Shown here: positions 50,221 through 60,200 of the stretch, in pieces
How the letters are laid out: each line of letters opens with the position of its first letter
Position numbering within the stretch: the first letter of the stretch is position 1
From: an uncultured Roseibium sp.
Lineage (GTDB): Bacteria; Pseudomonadota; Alphaproteobacteria; Rhizobiales; Stappiaceae
Direction of reading: 5' to 3'
NCBI RefSeq assembly: GCF_947494555.1
Contig: NZ_CANLVF010000001.1
Span: 1,612,001 to 1,676,000, forward strand
DNA length: 64,000 nt
The notes under the pieces: generated by a model
Told to the model about the DNA's origin: nothing
Databases searched by the model: none
The model's input: the letters and a program-made list of their open reading frames with translations, nothing else
Position numbers and translations under genes: made by a program

Positions 50221-52395
50221 GTGTTCACCAAATCGTCTTCTCACGGGAAGAAGTCGTCTTCTGTTCGTCTTTCCTTTGTGATCCCCACGCTGATGATCGT
50301 GATAACTGTCGCCGCCTGCGCCGCGGTCGGGGTTATCGGATACGTCACCGGTAAGGATGGATTGCAAAAGGCTGCTGAAGCTGAACTCGCCATGGTCATC
50401 AAGGCCCGTTCGGCGCTGCTTGAGAGCAAGCTGAAATCGGCTGAAGGGGAGGTTGTCACGCTGGCCTCCAGTGTGGGAGATGCCCTGAACACCCTCGGTC
50501 AGGCATCCATGAACCTGGAAAAGGAGCGTGAGGAGATTGTCGGTCTCTTTCAGGCACCCGCTACGCCTGAAGAGCGCGCTGCCCTGATCGGTGCCGAGCA
50601 GAAGACAATGTATGCGTGGCGCCACTCCGAGGCACACCCGGCAATCTACAATGTCTGGAAGAACGGCGGCTACGCCGACATCTATCTGATCGATCCAGCC
50701 GGTGTCGTTCTTTATTCCGTCACCAAGGGCGATGAGTTTCTGCTGAAGTTGGGTGATGGCGGTGCTGTTGATGGGACCGGCCTTGAGCAGGTGTTCAAAT
50801 CCGCAATCGAATTGCAGGAAGGGGAAGTCGCTGTCACGTCCTTCGCGCAATATCAGCCAGCCGACGGAGAAGGGTCCCTGTTTCTTGCGTCACCGGTTTA
50901 CCTCAATACCTTTGGCGCGGTCAGTCTCAATGGTGTTGCGATCTTGCGGCTTGATACTTCTTTCCTGAACAACATTGTTGCCGATCGGGAGGACCTGGGC
51001 GAAACCGGTCAGGTCTACGTTGTCGGTCAGGACGGGACGATCCTGAGCGACATGCCGCTGGCAAGTGAACCGACCTCACTCAAAACCGCTTCGACAGCAG
51101 CGCCTGTTCTGGCTGCGACGGGAGGTATTGATTCTGCCGAGATCGTTACGGGCGAGGACGGTGTTGCAGACCTTGTCGTTGCGCGTGCGTTGGCCTTCCA
51201 GGACCAGACCTGGGCGATAGCGGCTGAAAAGAGCGTGGATGAAACGCTCGCGGCCGTCACCAACATGAAAAACCAGATGTTCATCTGGTCGCTGGCAACC
51301 ATTGCGATTGCAGCGGTTATTGCGCTGTTCTTTTCCCGTTCGATTACAGGGCCCTTGTCGAACCTGGTTGGTGCGCTGAACGCCATCGCATCCGGTGATC
51401 TTGGCGCGGAGATCAAGGCGGCAAGCCGGAAGGACGAAATTGGGGATATCGGCCGTGCCGTTCTGCAGATCCGCCAAAACGCGGCGGACGAGAACGAACG
51501 GCGGGCCGCCGAAGAGGCCGATGCCGCCAGGTCGCAGGCCGAGCAAAGACAAGAGATGCTCGCAAACCTCGCAGGCGAGTTCGAGTCGACTGTCGGTACC
51601 GTTGTCGACAAGGTCGCGCGTTCTGCGGCATCGCTGCGGCAATCTGCTGACAAGATGCGCGATATGACGGATACGGCGGGCGAAACCTCGGCCAATGCCG
51701 CGACAATGTCTGAAGAAGCTCTGAGTGAGGTTGAGTCGATTGCTGCTGCATCGGATCAGCTCTCCGGTTCCATTCAGGAAATTTCCAGCCTGATCGAAAG
51801 ATCGTCCAACGTCGCTGCCGCGGCGACCAAACGGGCGGAGACGACGAATGATACCGTCAAGTCGCTCGCGGAAGCTGCCAACCGGATCGGCGAAGTTGTC
51901 ACCTTGATCAGCGATATCGCGGACCAGACCAATCTACTGGCCCTGAATGCCACGATCGAGGCGGCACGTGCCGGCGAGGCGGGCAAAGGCTTTGCGGTCG
52001 TGGCTTCGGAGGTCAAGGACCTTGCGTCGCAAACCGGTAAGGCGACGGGTGAGATCCAGCAGCAGATCGATGCCATCCGGAACGCGACCGATGCCGCCGT
52101 GGGCGCGATCGGTGACATTCAGAAGACCATCGACGACATTACGCAGTCGGTGAGCGAAGTTGCGGCTGCCGTGACCGAGCAGAGTTATGCGACCCAGGGC
52201 ATCGCGGAAAACACGCAAAGGGCCGCAGGCGGGACTTCCAAAGTGACGGAAGACATCCGCAACGTCTCCACATTGTCGAACGACACCAATGTCGCCGCTC
52301 AAAGCTTTTCCCAGGAAGCGGCGGACATGGCGTCGGATGCGGAGCAACTGGACCAGGAAGTCCGCAGTTTCCTCGATCAAGTCCGCTCCGCCTGA
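50221..52395 (+). CDS. Methyl-accepting chemotaxis protein with periplasmic sensor
   Basis: A 724-aa chemoreceptor starting at GTG 50221. TM1 is at about 18-42. A large periplasmic Cache-like sensor follows (about 45-350), with 'YADIYLIDPAGVVLYSVTKGDEF' and 'VYVVGQDGTILSDM', typical of a double Cache that binds small ligands. TM2 is at about 354-376, HAMP about 377-430 ('ITGPLSNLVGALNAIASGDL'). The signalling domain carries the hairpin tip 'IADQTNLLALNATIEAARAGE', which binds CheA/CheW. It ends without a CheR-binding pentapeptide. The ligand is unknown. Its own promoter and terminator make it monocistronic. Confidence 0.93.
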   Translation: MFTKSSSHGKKSSSVRLSFVIPTLMIVITVAACAAVGVIGYVTGKDGLQKAAEAELAMVIKARSALLESKLKSAEGEVVTLASSVGDALNTLGQASMNLEKEREEIVGLFQAPATPEERAALIGAEQKTMYAWRHSEAHPAIYNVWKNGGYADIYLIDPAGVVLYSVTKGDEFLLKLGDGGAVDGTGLEQVFKSAIELQEGEVAVTSFAQYQPADGEGSLFLASPVYLNTFGAVSLNGVAILRLDTSFLNNIVADREDLGETGQVYVVGQDGTILSDMPLASEPTSLKTASTAAPVLAATGGIDSAEIVTGEDGVADLVVARALAFQDQTWAIAAEKSVDETLAAVTNMKNQMFIWSLATIAIAAVIALFFSRSITGPLSNLVGALNAIASGDLGAEIKAASRKDEIGDIGRAVLQIRQNAADENERRAAEEADAARSQAEQRQEMLANLAGEFESTVGTVVDKVARSAASLRQSADKMRDMTDTAGETSANAATMSEEALSEVESIAAASDQLSGSIQEISSLIERSSNVAAAATKRAETTNDTVKSLAEAANRIGEVVTLISDIADQTNLLALNATIEAARAGEAGKGFAVVASEVKDLASQTGKATGEIQQQIDAIRNATDAAVGAIGDIQKTIDDITQSVSEVAAAVTEQSYATQGIAENTQRAAGGTSKVTEDIRNVSTLSNDTNVAAQSFSQEAADMASDAEQLDQEVRSFLDQVRSA

Positions 52396-52417
52396 CGGCA
52401 TTTTGAACGATAAATTG

Positions 52418-52448
52418 AAGAGCCGCCGGTATTCCGGCGGCTCTTTTG
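52418..52448 (+). terminator. Rho-independent terminator after the chemoreceptor
   Basis: GAGCCGCCGG (52420-52429), loop TATT, CCGGCGGCTC (52434-52443), extended by A-T pairs and followed by TTTTGTTTTTG. Confidence 0.9.
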
Positions 52449-52526
52449 TTTTTGTGTTTGCCTCTCTGACACCCTATCTGCCATGTATCGCCGTTACGGA
52501 ATAAGATTCGAGAGAGGGGCCCGGCA

Positions 52527-53984
52527 ATGCGCCTTACCAATTCAAACAGATTTCGCCCTTTGTGCCGCATCCTGCTTGCCGCTCTGACCGGGCTCCTGGC
52601 AACGTCGGCCTTCGCCCAATCGGTTGAGCCGTCGCCCGCGGATCTGCGACTGGTTCCGCAGAATGAAGCGCAAATAAAGCTGTCCTTTGCCCCGGTGGTG
52701 AAACAAGTCGCGCCTGCAGTGGTGAATGTCTACGCAAGCCGGAAAGTCGTCCGCCGGCAACGCGTGTCACCGTTTATGGAGGATCCCTTCTTTCGCAGAT
52801 TTTTTGGGCAACCAGGTGGCCGCCCAAGCCAGCCGCGCGAACGCGTGGAATCCTCTCTCGGCTCAGGCGTGATCATTACCTCAGACGGCACCGTCATTAC
52901 CAACCACCACGTCATCAAGGGCGCTGACGAGGTCAGAGTGGCGCTCAGCGACCGCAGAGAATTCGACGCCGACATCGTGCTCATGGATGAACGTACCGAT
53001 CTGGCCGTGCTGAAGATCCGCGAAGAAGGACCATTTGAGCACGTGAGTTTTGCCGACTCCGACAGTCTCGAAGTCGGCGATATCGTGCTTGCGATCGGCA
53101 ACCCGTTCGGCGTCGGGCAAACGGTCACGCAAGGGATCGTGTCGGCACTTGCCAGAACGCAGGTCGGCGTCACTGATTTCCAGTTCTTCATCCAGACTGA
53201 CGCCGCAATCAATCCGGGCAATTCCGGCGGAGCTCTCGTCGATATGACCGGCAATCTGGTCGGCATCAACACGGCAATTTTTTCACGCTCAGGTGGATCA
53301 AACGGCATTGGCTTTGCGATACCGGCCCATATGGCGCGATTTGTGGCACAGGCAGCCGATCAGGGTGGCAAGGTTCGCCGCCCCTGGTTGGGTGCAACGG
53401 TGCAGATGGTCAACGCCGAAATTGCCGAAGCTCTGTCTCTGGACCGGCCGCAGGGTGTCCTGGTGACCGCGGTGTTCGACGGCTCGCCTGCGCACAAAGC
53501 AGGGCTGGAGGTCAGCGATCTTGTCATTGCGATCGAAGGCAAGGAAGTCGTCGATCCCAATTCCTTCGGATACCGCTTTGCCACGAAAATGATCGGTGAA
53601 ACATCCGAGTTTCGGATTGTAAGGGAAGGCCAGGAGGTCTCGCTTTCGGTTCCTTTGGTGCCCGCACCGGAGACCGTCCCCCGCGACACGCGCCAATTGC
53701 GCGAGTATTCGCCTTTTGAAGGAACGACGGTCATGAACCTGTCGCCGGCAGTTGCGGAGGAAATCGGCCTGGAAGGTGTGTTTGAGGGCGTCGTGATTGC
53801 GGCGGTAAGCCGTGGTGGTGCTGCAAACCAGGTGGGTATGCGCCCGGGCGACATCATTCGCGTGGTCAACAGCAAGAAGGTGGAATCGACACGGATGCTA
53901 GAGGCAATCACAAAGACACCACCTCGGGTCTGGCGGCTCGAGATCGAACGGGACGGCAAGCTTTCGAAGCTCGAGGTGAGATAA
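52527..53984 (+). CDS. DegP/Do-type periplasmic serine protease
   Basis: A 485-aa protein with a signal peptide (cleavage near residue 31, 'TSAFAQS'). The trypsin-like domain has the catalytic triad His128 ('TNHHVIKG'), Asp158 ('DERTDLAVLKI') and Ser233 ('INPGNSGGAL'). Two PDZ domains follow (about 275-370 and 390-480; 'GSPAHKAGLEVSDLVIAIEGKEV' in part and 'GAANQVGMRPGDIIRVVNSKKV' in part). It degrades or refolds damaged envelope proteins. A Q-linker-like insert 'MEDPFFRRFFGQPGGRPSQP' is the usual LA-loop. It lies 8 nt before rarA, probably in one operon. Confidence 0.93.
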   Translation: MRLTNSNRFRPLCRILLAALTGLLATSAFAQSVEPSPADLRLVPQNEAQIKLSFAPVVKQVAPAVVNVYASRKVVRRQRVSPFMEDPFFRRFFGQPGGRPSQPRERVESSLGSGVIITSDGTVITNHHVIKGADEVRVALSDRREFDADIVLMDERTDLAVLKIREEGPFEHVSFADSDSLEVGDIVLAIGNPFGVGQTVTQGIVSALARTQVGVTDFQFFIQTDAAINPGNSGGALVDMTGNLVGINTAIFSRSGGSNGIGFAIPAHMARFVAQAADQGGKVRRPWLGATVQMVNAEIAEALSLDRPQGVLVTAVFDGSPAHKAGLEVSDLVIAIEGKEVVDPNSFGYRFATKMIGETSEFRIVREGQEVSLSVPLVPAPETVPRDTRQLREYSPFEGTTVMNLSPAVAEEIGLEGVFEGVVIAAVSRGGAANQVGMRPGDIIRVVNSKKVESTRMLEAITKTPPRVWRLEIERDGKLSKLEVR

Positions 53985-53992
53985 AGACGGCC

Positions 53993-55297
53993 GTGACCGA
54001 TCTTTTCGAAGCATCAGGACTTGCGCAAAGCGGGCCGCGCCCGCTTGCTGACCGTATGCGCCCGGCCAGGCTCGATCACGTCGTCGGACAGGATCACCTT
54101 CTGGGTCCTGAAGGCACGCTGTCGCGGATGTTGAAAACCCGCACGCTCGGCTCCTTGATATTCTGGGGGCCACCAGGGACCGGAAAAACGACGATCGCGC
54201 GATTGCTCGCGAATGAAACTGATCTTGCCTTTGAGCAAATATCGGCGATCTTTTCCGGCGTTGCGGACCTGAAGAAGGTGTTCGAGGCCGCAAGGGCCAG
54301 ACGCATGGGCGGCACGGCAACGCTTCTGTTCGTGGACGAAATCCATCGCTTCAATCGCGCACAGCAGGACAGTTTTCTTCCCGTTATGGAAGACGGCACG
54401 ATCACGCTTGTTGGGGCGACAACTGAGAACCCTTCCTTTGAGCTCAACGCCGCACTGCTGTCCCGCTCACATGTGATGACGTTCCACTCGCTCTCGATCG
54501 AAGCGATCAACCAGCTGCTCGACCGGGCGGAACAGTTAGAGGAAAGGCAGCTCCCGCTTGATCCTGAGGCGCGGCAGGTCCTGGTCCGTATGGCTGATGG
54601 CGACGGACGCTCGGCTCTGACGCTTGCAGAGGATGTCTGGCGTGCCTCCGCGCTGGACGAGGTCTTTGATGCGGACCGGTTGCAGGAGATCGTGCAACGG
54701 CGTGCCCCAATCTATGACAAGAGCGCGGACGGTCACTACAACCTGATTTCCGCCTTGCACAAGTCCGTTCGCGGGTCTGATGCGGATGCGTCCCTTTATT
54801 GGTTCTGCCGCATGCTGGACGGCGGCGAGGACCCGATGTATCTCGCAAGGCGCCTTATTCGGATGGCCGTTGAAGACATCGGCCTTGCTGATCCCAACGC
54901 CCTGGTTCAGGCGAATGCGGCAAGAGACGCCTACCAGATGCTCGGTTCTCCGGAAGGGGAACTGGCGCTCGCCCAGGCAGTGATCTATCTGGCCACCGCG
55001 CCCAAGTCCAACGGCGCATATGTTGCCTACAAGGCGGCTATGCGCGATGCGAAGTCCAGCGGCTCGCTGCTGCCGCCCAAACATATCCTCAATGCACCGA
55101 CCAAACTGATGAAGCAGGAAGGATACGGTGCCGGCTATCAGTACGACCATGATGCGCCAGACGGTTTCTCCGGCCAGAAATACTTTCCCGACGGCATGGA
55201 CAGGAATGTCTATTACGACCCGCCGGAACGCGGTTACGAACGTGACCTGCGAAAACGGCTTGAGTACTGGAGCAAGCTGCGCAAGGAAAGAGGCTGA
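53993..55297 (+). CDS. rarA: Replication-associated recombination protein A (MgsA/WRNIP1 family)
   Basis: A 434-aa AAA+ ATPase from GTG 53993. 'PLADRMRPARLDHVVGQDHLLG' opens it, Walker A is 'WGPPGTGKTTIARLLA' (K65, T66), Walker B 'LLFVDEIHRFNRAQQD' and sensor 1 'VGATTENPSFELN'. The C-terminal tetramerisation part has 'VRGSDADASLYWFCRMLDGGEDP' (in blocks) and ends with 'YQYDHDAPDGFSGQKYFPDG'. It acts at stalled replication forks. The length and all motifs are normal. Coupled to the upstream protease gene by distance only; the functions are unrelated. Confidence 0.95.
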   Translation: MTDLFEASGLAQSGPRPLADRMRPARLDHVVGQDHLLGPEGTLSRMLKTRTLGSLIFWGPPGTGKTTIARLLANETDLAFEQISAIFSGVADLKKVFEAARARRMGGTATLLFVDEIHRFNRAQQDSFLPVMEDGTITLVGATTENPSFELNAALLSRSHVMTFHSLSIEAINQLLDRAEQLEERQLPLDPEARQVLVRMADGDGRSALTLAEDVWRASALDEVFDADRLQEIVQRRAPIYDKSADGHYNLISALHKSVRGSDADASLYWFCRMLDGGEDPMYLARRLIRMAVEDIGLADPNALVQANAARDAYQMLGSPEGELALAQAVIYLATAPKSNGAYVAYKAAMRDAKSSGSLLPPKHILNAPTKLMKQEGYGAGYQYDHDAPDGFSGQKYFPDGMDRNVYYDPPERGYERDLRKRLEYWSKLRKERG

Positions 55298-55327
55298 GGC
55301 CAGTGCCAGTGCTTGGCTATAAGACGG

Positions 55328-56338
55328 TCAATCGTCGGTGTGGAGCCGGTCCAGTGCGCTTTTCAAGGATGAAACCAACAGCGTTCTTTCTTCTATGCTG
55401 ATGGTTTCGTGAAGTCCGTCGGTGATCGCGATGAGATCTCGTGTCATCAGAGTGACATTCACGAGCGGCGGCGATTTCGGTTCGTCCGATTTCAGACCAA
55501 CAACCTCGTAAGTCGACACGGGGTATGCGATCCCCTTGACGTTGACCTCCCCATTGGACGCACACGTGATCTGGTCTTTGACCTGGGAAAATGTTTCGAA
55601 TGAAATCAGGATCGATCCGGGTTTGGCCAGGGTCTCCAACCGGGACGCTGTATTCACGCCGCCGCCGATGATCGTATAATCAAGCCTGTCATTGCTGCCG
55701 AAATTGCCGACGGTGCAGTAGTCCGTGTGGATACCCATTCGGCACTTCACGGGCTTTGCGATACCCGCTTCACGCCACACATGTTCGAGCTCGCGCATCC
55801 GGTTCTGCATTTCGATCGCCATGCGGACACAGGCAAGAGCATCCTCGGTGACACCTCTTGTTTCCGGATCTCCGAAGAAAATCACGATGGCATCGCCGAC
55901 ATATTTGTCGATGGTTGCCCCATGCTTCAGCGCGATATCGGACATTTCCGTCAGATATTGATTGAGTATGTTTGTGAGGTCTTCCGACTCAAGCCGGTCG
56001 GCTATCTCGGTAAAGTCGGCAATATCGGAAAAGAAGACAGTTAGTTTCTTGCGCGTCGAGGCAATCTTGACTTCCTGCCGCCCCTCAAAGATCGACTTGT
56101 AGACCTGAGGCGAAAGATACTTCGCCAACTGTTTCGACAGTGCTTCCATGCGCGCAGACTGTTCGGCGAGTTGGTCTTCCACCGCTTCGCCATGTTCGAT
56201 GGTCGCCTCATATAGAAGACGCAGATCTTCCAGTTCAGAGCGAAGAGACTTGTTCTCTTCCCTGAGAACACGGGCAGGAGAGGGTCTGGATGGTTCTGAA
56301 GTATTTTGCCCTGCGTTTTTTTTCTGGGTCTTCTTCAT
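55328..56338 (-). CDS. Soluble class III adenylate/guanylate cyclase with coiled-coil N-terminus
   Basis: A 336-aa protein with a basic start, a coiled coil at about 23-75 ('REENKSLRSELEDLRLLYE', 'EDQLAEQSARMEALSKQL') and a 'YLSPQVYKSIFEG' linker found before many bacterial cyclase domains. In the catalytic domain the two metal-binding aspartates are D105 ('FFSDIADFT') and D149 ('DKYVGDAIVIFFGDP'). 'LDYTIIGGGVNTASRLE' is the dimer-interface motif with the transition-state Asn and Arg. All catalytic residues look present; ATP is the likelier substrate. No sensor domain or membrane segment is visible, so activity may be set by partner binding. It is divergent from the patatin gene. Confidence 0.9.
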   Translation of the reverse strand: MKKTQKKNAGQNTSEPSRPSPARVLREENKSLRSELEDLRLLYEATIEHGEAVEDQLAEQSARMEALSKQLAKYLSPQVYKSIFEGRQEVKIASTRKKLTVFFSDIADFTEIADRLESEDLTNILNQYLTEMSDIALKHGATIDKYVGDAIVIFFGDPETRGVTEDALACVRMAIEMQNRMRELEHVWREAGIAKPVKCRMGIHTDYCTVGNFGSNDRLDYTIIGGGVNTASRLETLAKPGSILISFETFSQVKDQITCASNGEVNVKGIAYPVSTYEVVGLKSDEPKSPPLVNVTLMTRDLIAITDGLHETISIEERTLLVSSLKSALDRLHTDD

Positions 56339-56646
56339 CTCGCGTTATCTGGTCTTGAGTATGTGCACTGCCAATTGCCTGGCTGCCGGTTCCGTACGGA
56401 ATCAGAAAGAACAGCATGAGACACCTTAGCGGAAAGACACCCGCCGTAGCGTGAAAAAGTGTAACGCCCCGTGTAGCTGCTGCTTCGTAAAGCCTACTGC
56501 GCCACACATTTTTCCTTCGAAAGCGTGATCAGATATGATTACGCTGGCATGCGTTCAATTCTTTGTATCGGCGCATCCATGGCCATTTAAGGAATATGAC
56601 AATTCTTTTCTGATAGACCATTCTCATCAGTCCGGCTGGCAGTTTT
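56339..56646. other. Divergent intergenic region, cyclase / patatin
   Basis: 308 bp between two divergently transcribed genes. It must hold both promoters, but I see no clear -35/-10 pair, operator dyad or small gene. The patatin start lacks a good Shine-Dalgarno site. Confidence 0.4.
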
Positions 56647-59037
56647 ATGAAGGAAATCGAACTCAGACTTGCACTTGTGCTTTATGGCGGAGTTTCACTC
56701 GCCATCTACATGCATGGCGTAAGCCGCGAGATCCTGAACCTTGTCCGGGCCTCCAGCTACCGGCTGGACAGAAACGCAGGAAGCGCTCAAAGCGCTGAAA
56801 TGCCGCCACTTCAACCTGTTCAACGCGCCTACCAGGACTTGCTGGACCTCTTGTCCGGCGTCGCCGATATCCGCGTCGTGGTCGATGCGATTGCCGGTGC
56901 CTCGGCAGGCGGCGTCAACGGCATCATGCTGGCGCGCGCGATCGCGCACGATCTCCCACTGGAAAGCCACAGCGAGATGTGGCTCGAAAACGCCGACGTC
57001 ACCCGGTTGTCACGACCTCAATCCGGTCTGTCGCGCTATCTGAAACTGTCGATTTCACCCGTTCTCGACCAGCTTATTTCCAGCCGTCTGGACAAGCAGA
57101 TCAAAAGTGTGGAAACGCGGGAAAAGCTTCGCCAGTTCATGCAGGCCCGGTGGTTTTCCCCGCCATTTTCCGGGGAACGGTTTATTGGGTGGATGCTGGA
57201 TGCGTGCCTGAAAATGGAGACCGGCAACAGCTCCGACCGAACGCTCATTCCGCGCGGACAGACGCTCGATCTGTTTGTGACGATCACCGATTATAACGGC
57301 GTCAAACGCAGGATACTTCTGGACGATCCTGCCTTCGTAGAGGAGTGGGATCATCGGCGCATCCTGAAGTTCCACGCGGTTCATCGCACGCGCGGGTTTG
57401 TCGAAAGCCAGTTCGATGCCGACAACATTCCTGAACTGGTCTTTACCGCCCGGGCGACATCGTCCTTCCCTGGTGCCTTCCCACCGGCCACGGTTGCCGA
57501 GATGGAGCGCGTCCTTGCAAAGTCGGGGCATGCATGGCCCGGTCGCGAAGCGTTTCTCGGCCGCGAACTTTGCCTTACGCCAGACACGACCGCCCAGCAT
57601 TGTTTTGTCGATGGCAGTGTCGTCATGAACAAGCCGTTTGCGCCGGTGATCGAAGTCATCGAGGAAAGACCGGCCGCACGCGAAGTTGCCAGGCGCCTGA
57701 TCTATGTCGACCCGGCGCCGGTGGACATGAGCGAAAACAAAAGCGGCCCAATGGAACTTCCGGGTTTTTTCAGGGTCATTCTGGCGTCCCTTGCGCACAT
57801 TCCCCGAAACGAACCGATCGGCGATGATCTGAAGGAGCTTGAGCAGAACAACCGGCGCAGCCGCTGGCTTGCGCAACTGATTGATGCGACCGGTCCGGTT
57901 GTCGAACAGGCCGTCATGCCCCTGTTGCCCAAGCGCAGGTCGATCACGGCGGAAGTTCTTTCCAAATGCCGGCGCGATGCCACCAACACTGCATTCGAGC
58001 AGGCTGGCTTTGCGTTCCTGAATTACCAGTCGCTGAAACTGCATGCACTTGCAGAGCGACTTGCAGGACTGACACACAGACTTGGCCATACTGCCGACTT
58101 GCCGATACGGGAAGAGGCGGTTCTGTCGCTCTTTTCCAAGCACTTCAACACGCTTTCGGCCGAGAGCAAGGACGGACTTGGCCGGACGGATCCGCATATC
58201 ATTGCGTTGCTACGCGGTCTCGATGTCGACTATCGCATTCGCCGGCTGCGATTTGCGATCCGCAAACTCAACGGATTTTACCAGCACGGGAAGGCGACCT
58301 CGCTTCCCGTCCCGGATGCCAATGCTCTCGATCACCTGAAAGGACTGCTCTACGAGCAGATCGACCATCTTGGCTGGCGATGGACAGAACGGTTCTTCGG
58401 CGGAAAGAGCCGAGAGCTTTCGGAAGGACTTCTTGCCGTCACCGCATCAGGCAACTGCGGCACCGAAGAACATGTTGAACCGTTCCTGGAGGGTCTTTCG
58501 AAAATGATGGGCCTGGTCGATCTGGACCGCCTGCATGACGAGCTCTTCGCCGAGACAGCCTGCGATCTTCTCGACCGGGAACGGCATTTGTCTCTTTTGC
58601 GGTCTTATGTCGGTTTCGGGTTCTATGACCTGATCACGTTTCCGGTTCTTCAGAGAAACGACTTTTCGGAAGTCACCGAGATCCTGGTCGACCGGATCAG
58701 CCCCCGCGATGCCGCCAGCCTTTACACCGAAGGCTTTGAACTGAAGGGAAAGGCACTCAATTCCTTCGGAGCGTTTTTCAACCGAAGCTGGCGCGAACAC
58801 GACTATCTCTGGGGGCGCCTTAACGCCGCCGACAGACTGGTCAGCATCGTTCTGTCTTCAGCCGGGGAGGGAACGTTGCCGCAGCAGCAGATCAATCAAG
58901 CCCGCGCGCGCATCTTCCTTGCCATCTTGGAAGAAGAACGCGACAAACTCGCAGCAATTCCCGAAGAGCTTGAACGCGTCGATACTCTGATCCGGTCGAT
59001 CTACCCCGATTTTGCCCATGTTGCGGAAGAGGTTTGA
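56647..59037 (+). CDS. Large patatin-like protein (patatin-related family with C-terminal extension)
   Basis: A 796-aa protein. The opening 'ELRLALVLYGGVSLAIYMHGV' supplies the oxyanion glycine strand of patatins. The nucleophile elbow 'AGASAGGVNGIMLA' (Ser near residue 87) is followed by 'VFTARATSSFPGAFPP' and the catalytic Asp in 'FVDGSVVMNKPF' (about 322). The 450-residue C-terminal part is characteristic of the long patatin-related proteins carrying DUF3376. Such proteins are expected to be acyl hydrolases of membrane lipids, but few have been tested. There is no signal peptide. The Ser/Asp dyad is intact, so activity is plausible. Confidence 0.85.
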   Translation: MKEIELRLALVLYGGVSLAIYMHGVSREILNLVRASSYRLDRNAGSAQSAEMPPLQPVQRAYQDLLDLLSGVADIRVVVDAIAGASAGGVNGIMLARAIAHDLPLESHSEMWLENADVTRLSRPQSGLSRYLKLSISPVLDQLISSRLDKQIKSVETREKLRQFMQARWFSPPFSGERFIGWMLDACLKMETGNSSDRTLIPRGQTLDLFVTITDYNGVKRRILLDDPAFVEEWDHRRILKFHAVHRTRGFVESQFDADNIPELVFTARATSSFPGAFPPATVAEMERVLAKSGHAWPGREAFLGRELCLTPDTTAQHCFVDGSVVMNKPFAPVIEVIEERPAAREVARRLIYVDPAPVDMSENKSGPMELPGFFRVILASLAHIPRNEPIGDDLKELEQNNRRSRWLAQLIDATGPVVEQAVMPLLPKRRSITAEVLSKCRRDATNTAFEQAGFAFLNYQSLKLHALAERLAGLTHRLGHTADLPIREEAVLSLFSKHFNTLSAESKDGLGRTDPHIIALLRGLDVDYRIRRLRFAIRKLNGFYQHGKATSLPVPDANALDHLKGLLYEQIDHLGWRWTERFFGGKSRELSEGLLAVTASGNCGTEEHVEPFLEGLSKMMGLVDLDRLHDELFAETACDLLDRERHLSLLRSYVGFGFYDLITFPVLQRNDFSEVTEILVDRISPRDAASLYTEGFELKGKALNSFGAFFNRSWREHDYLWGRLNAADRLVSIVLSSAGEGTLPQQQINQARARIFLAILEEERDKLAAIPEELERVDTLIRSIYPDFAHVAEEV

Positions 59038-59218
59038 TGTTTTCCCCGGGGGCTTTTTTGTGCCAAAGGGCGTAATTGCAGCTGGCTGAGGAGATCTCGA
59101 TAAGAGCCTTTCAGATGGCTTGGCCCTTGCCCGAACATGTCAGGTTTGCTTCCTTGAAACTGGCGCAATTGGGTTGCGCTGCATGAACAGCGCGCAGCGA
59201 AGCTGAGGGACGTATGAA

Positions 59219-59893
59219 ATGTTGCTGACAATCGACCACGTCATGTTCCCGGTCTATCTAGGTGATCAACTGCTTGATGAGGTGGAGTGGACTTGGAAAG
59301 ACAGAGGGTACGGGCGTGTATTTCGTGAACCTGAACGACGTGAATTTCTGCCACTTTATTGCCAGAGTAGACAGTTCTACGTCGAATATTTGTCCAACCG
59401 CTCCACGTTTTCTTACTGGAGCAACGCTGTTTTTGTCGTGGTGCCAAAAGAATTTTGGGATTATTATAAAGAACCTGCTCTTGTATCGGAACATTTTCTA
59501 GTTCCCTATTTCGGATCCGGATATCAACTTGTGAGCCCGGACTTTCCGCACTTGAACAGCAAGCTGGAGGGCAGGTCAGACGAAGCGTTCAAGCTTGTTG
59601 TTTCACCTGATCTATTCAAGGTCCTGTCGAACGTTGCCGGTCAAAAATGGTCAATGCCTGACTTCGTTTCACCGCATAGCGATTTGAAGCACATGCACGA
59701 TGTGGCCGTTCTGGATTCAGAAGACCGTCTTGTTGCGCCGCTCTATCAAGCAAATCCATCGCTCAGAGGTTTTTTTGAGAATCTTGTGCAGACTGAAAGA
59801 TGCGCGGGCTTGGACAGCTTATTTGCCGCGCATCCGAGCATCGGGAACGGAAGCATAGGCTTTTTCCAAGTTGAAAAGCGCTCTAGCTCCTAA
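59219..59893 (+). CDS. Unrecognised 224-aa protein
   Basis: Starts at ATG 59219 with GAGGGACG upstream. I do not recognise a family. It is soluble, aromatic-rich ('EWTWKDRGYGRVF', 'FSYWSNAVFVVVPKEFWDYYKEP'), with a single cysteine pair far apart and no signal peptide. Its base composition is AT-richer than the genes to the left. It stands alone after a 181-nt gap and is followed by a gene-free stretch. Either a lineage-specific gene or a transferred one; the long open frame, a usable SD and good codon structure support it being real. Confidence 0.6.
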   Translation: MLLTIDHVMFPVYLGDQLLDEVEWTWKDRGYGRVFREPERREFLPLYCQSRQFYVEYLSNRSTFSYWSNAVFVVVPKEFWDYYKEPALVSEHFLVPYFGSGYQLVSPDFPHLNSKLEGRSDEAFKLVVSPDLFKVLSNVAGQKWSMPDFVSPHSDLKHMHDVAVLDSEDRLVAPLYQANPSLRGFFENLVQTERCAGLDSLFAAHPSIGNGSIGFFQVEKRSSS

Positions 59894-60200
59894 TTTCAAT
59901 CGAAAATAGTTGTAAAGTGTAACTTTTAACTTTTTAATTGCATTTGAATGATCTTACAAGTATGAAAGTAAGGCAACTGGGTAACCTGAAATCGTCTTAT
60001 TCCACACATTCACAGTTTTGATTTCGACTTTCCGTCGCATTCAATATCTGAGCGTTGTGAAGAGTTCGTGCTGCGATTTCATCAGATCTCAAGTCCAAAT
60101 GTTAGGTAGCGGGAAATTCGCGTTTTTCCGCAGTGGATGAGTGTCTCAAAGCACTCTGGTTCAAGCATGTTTTGTGCGACGGCTAGCGAAGGTCAGGCAG
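59894..60200. other. AT-rich gap before the first sorting-tail protein
   Basis: 307 bp with A/T-rich tracts near 59900-59960 and no supported gene. It presumably contains the promoter of the downstream exported protein. Confidence 0.4.
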
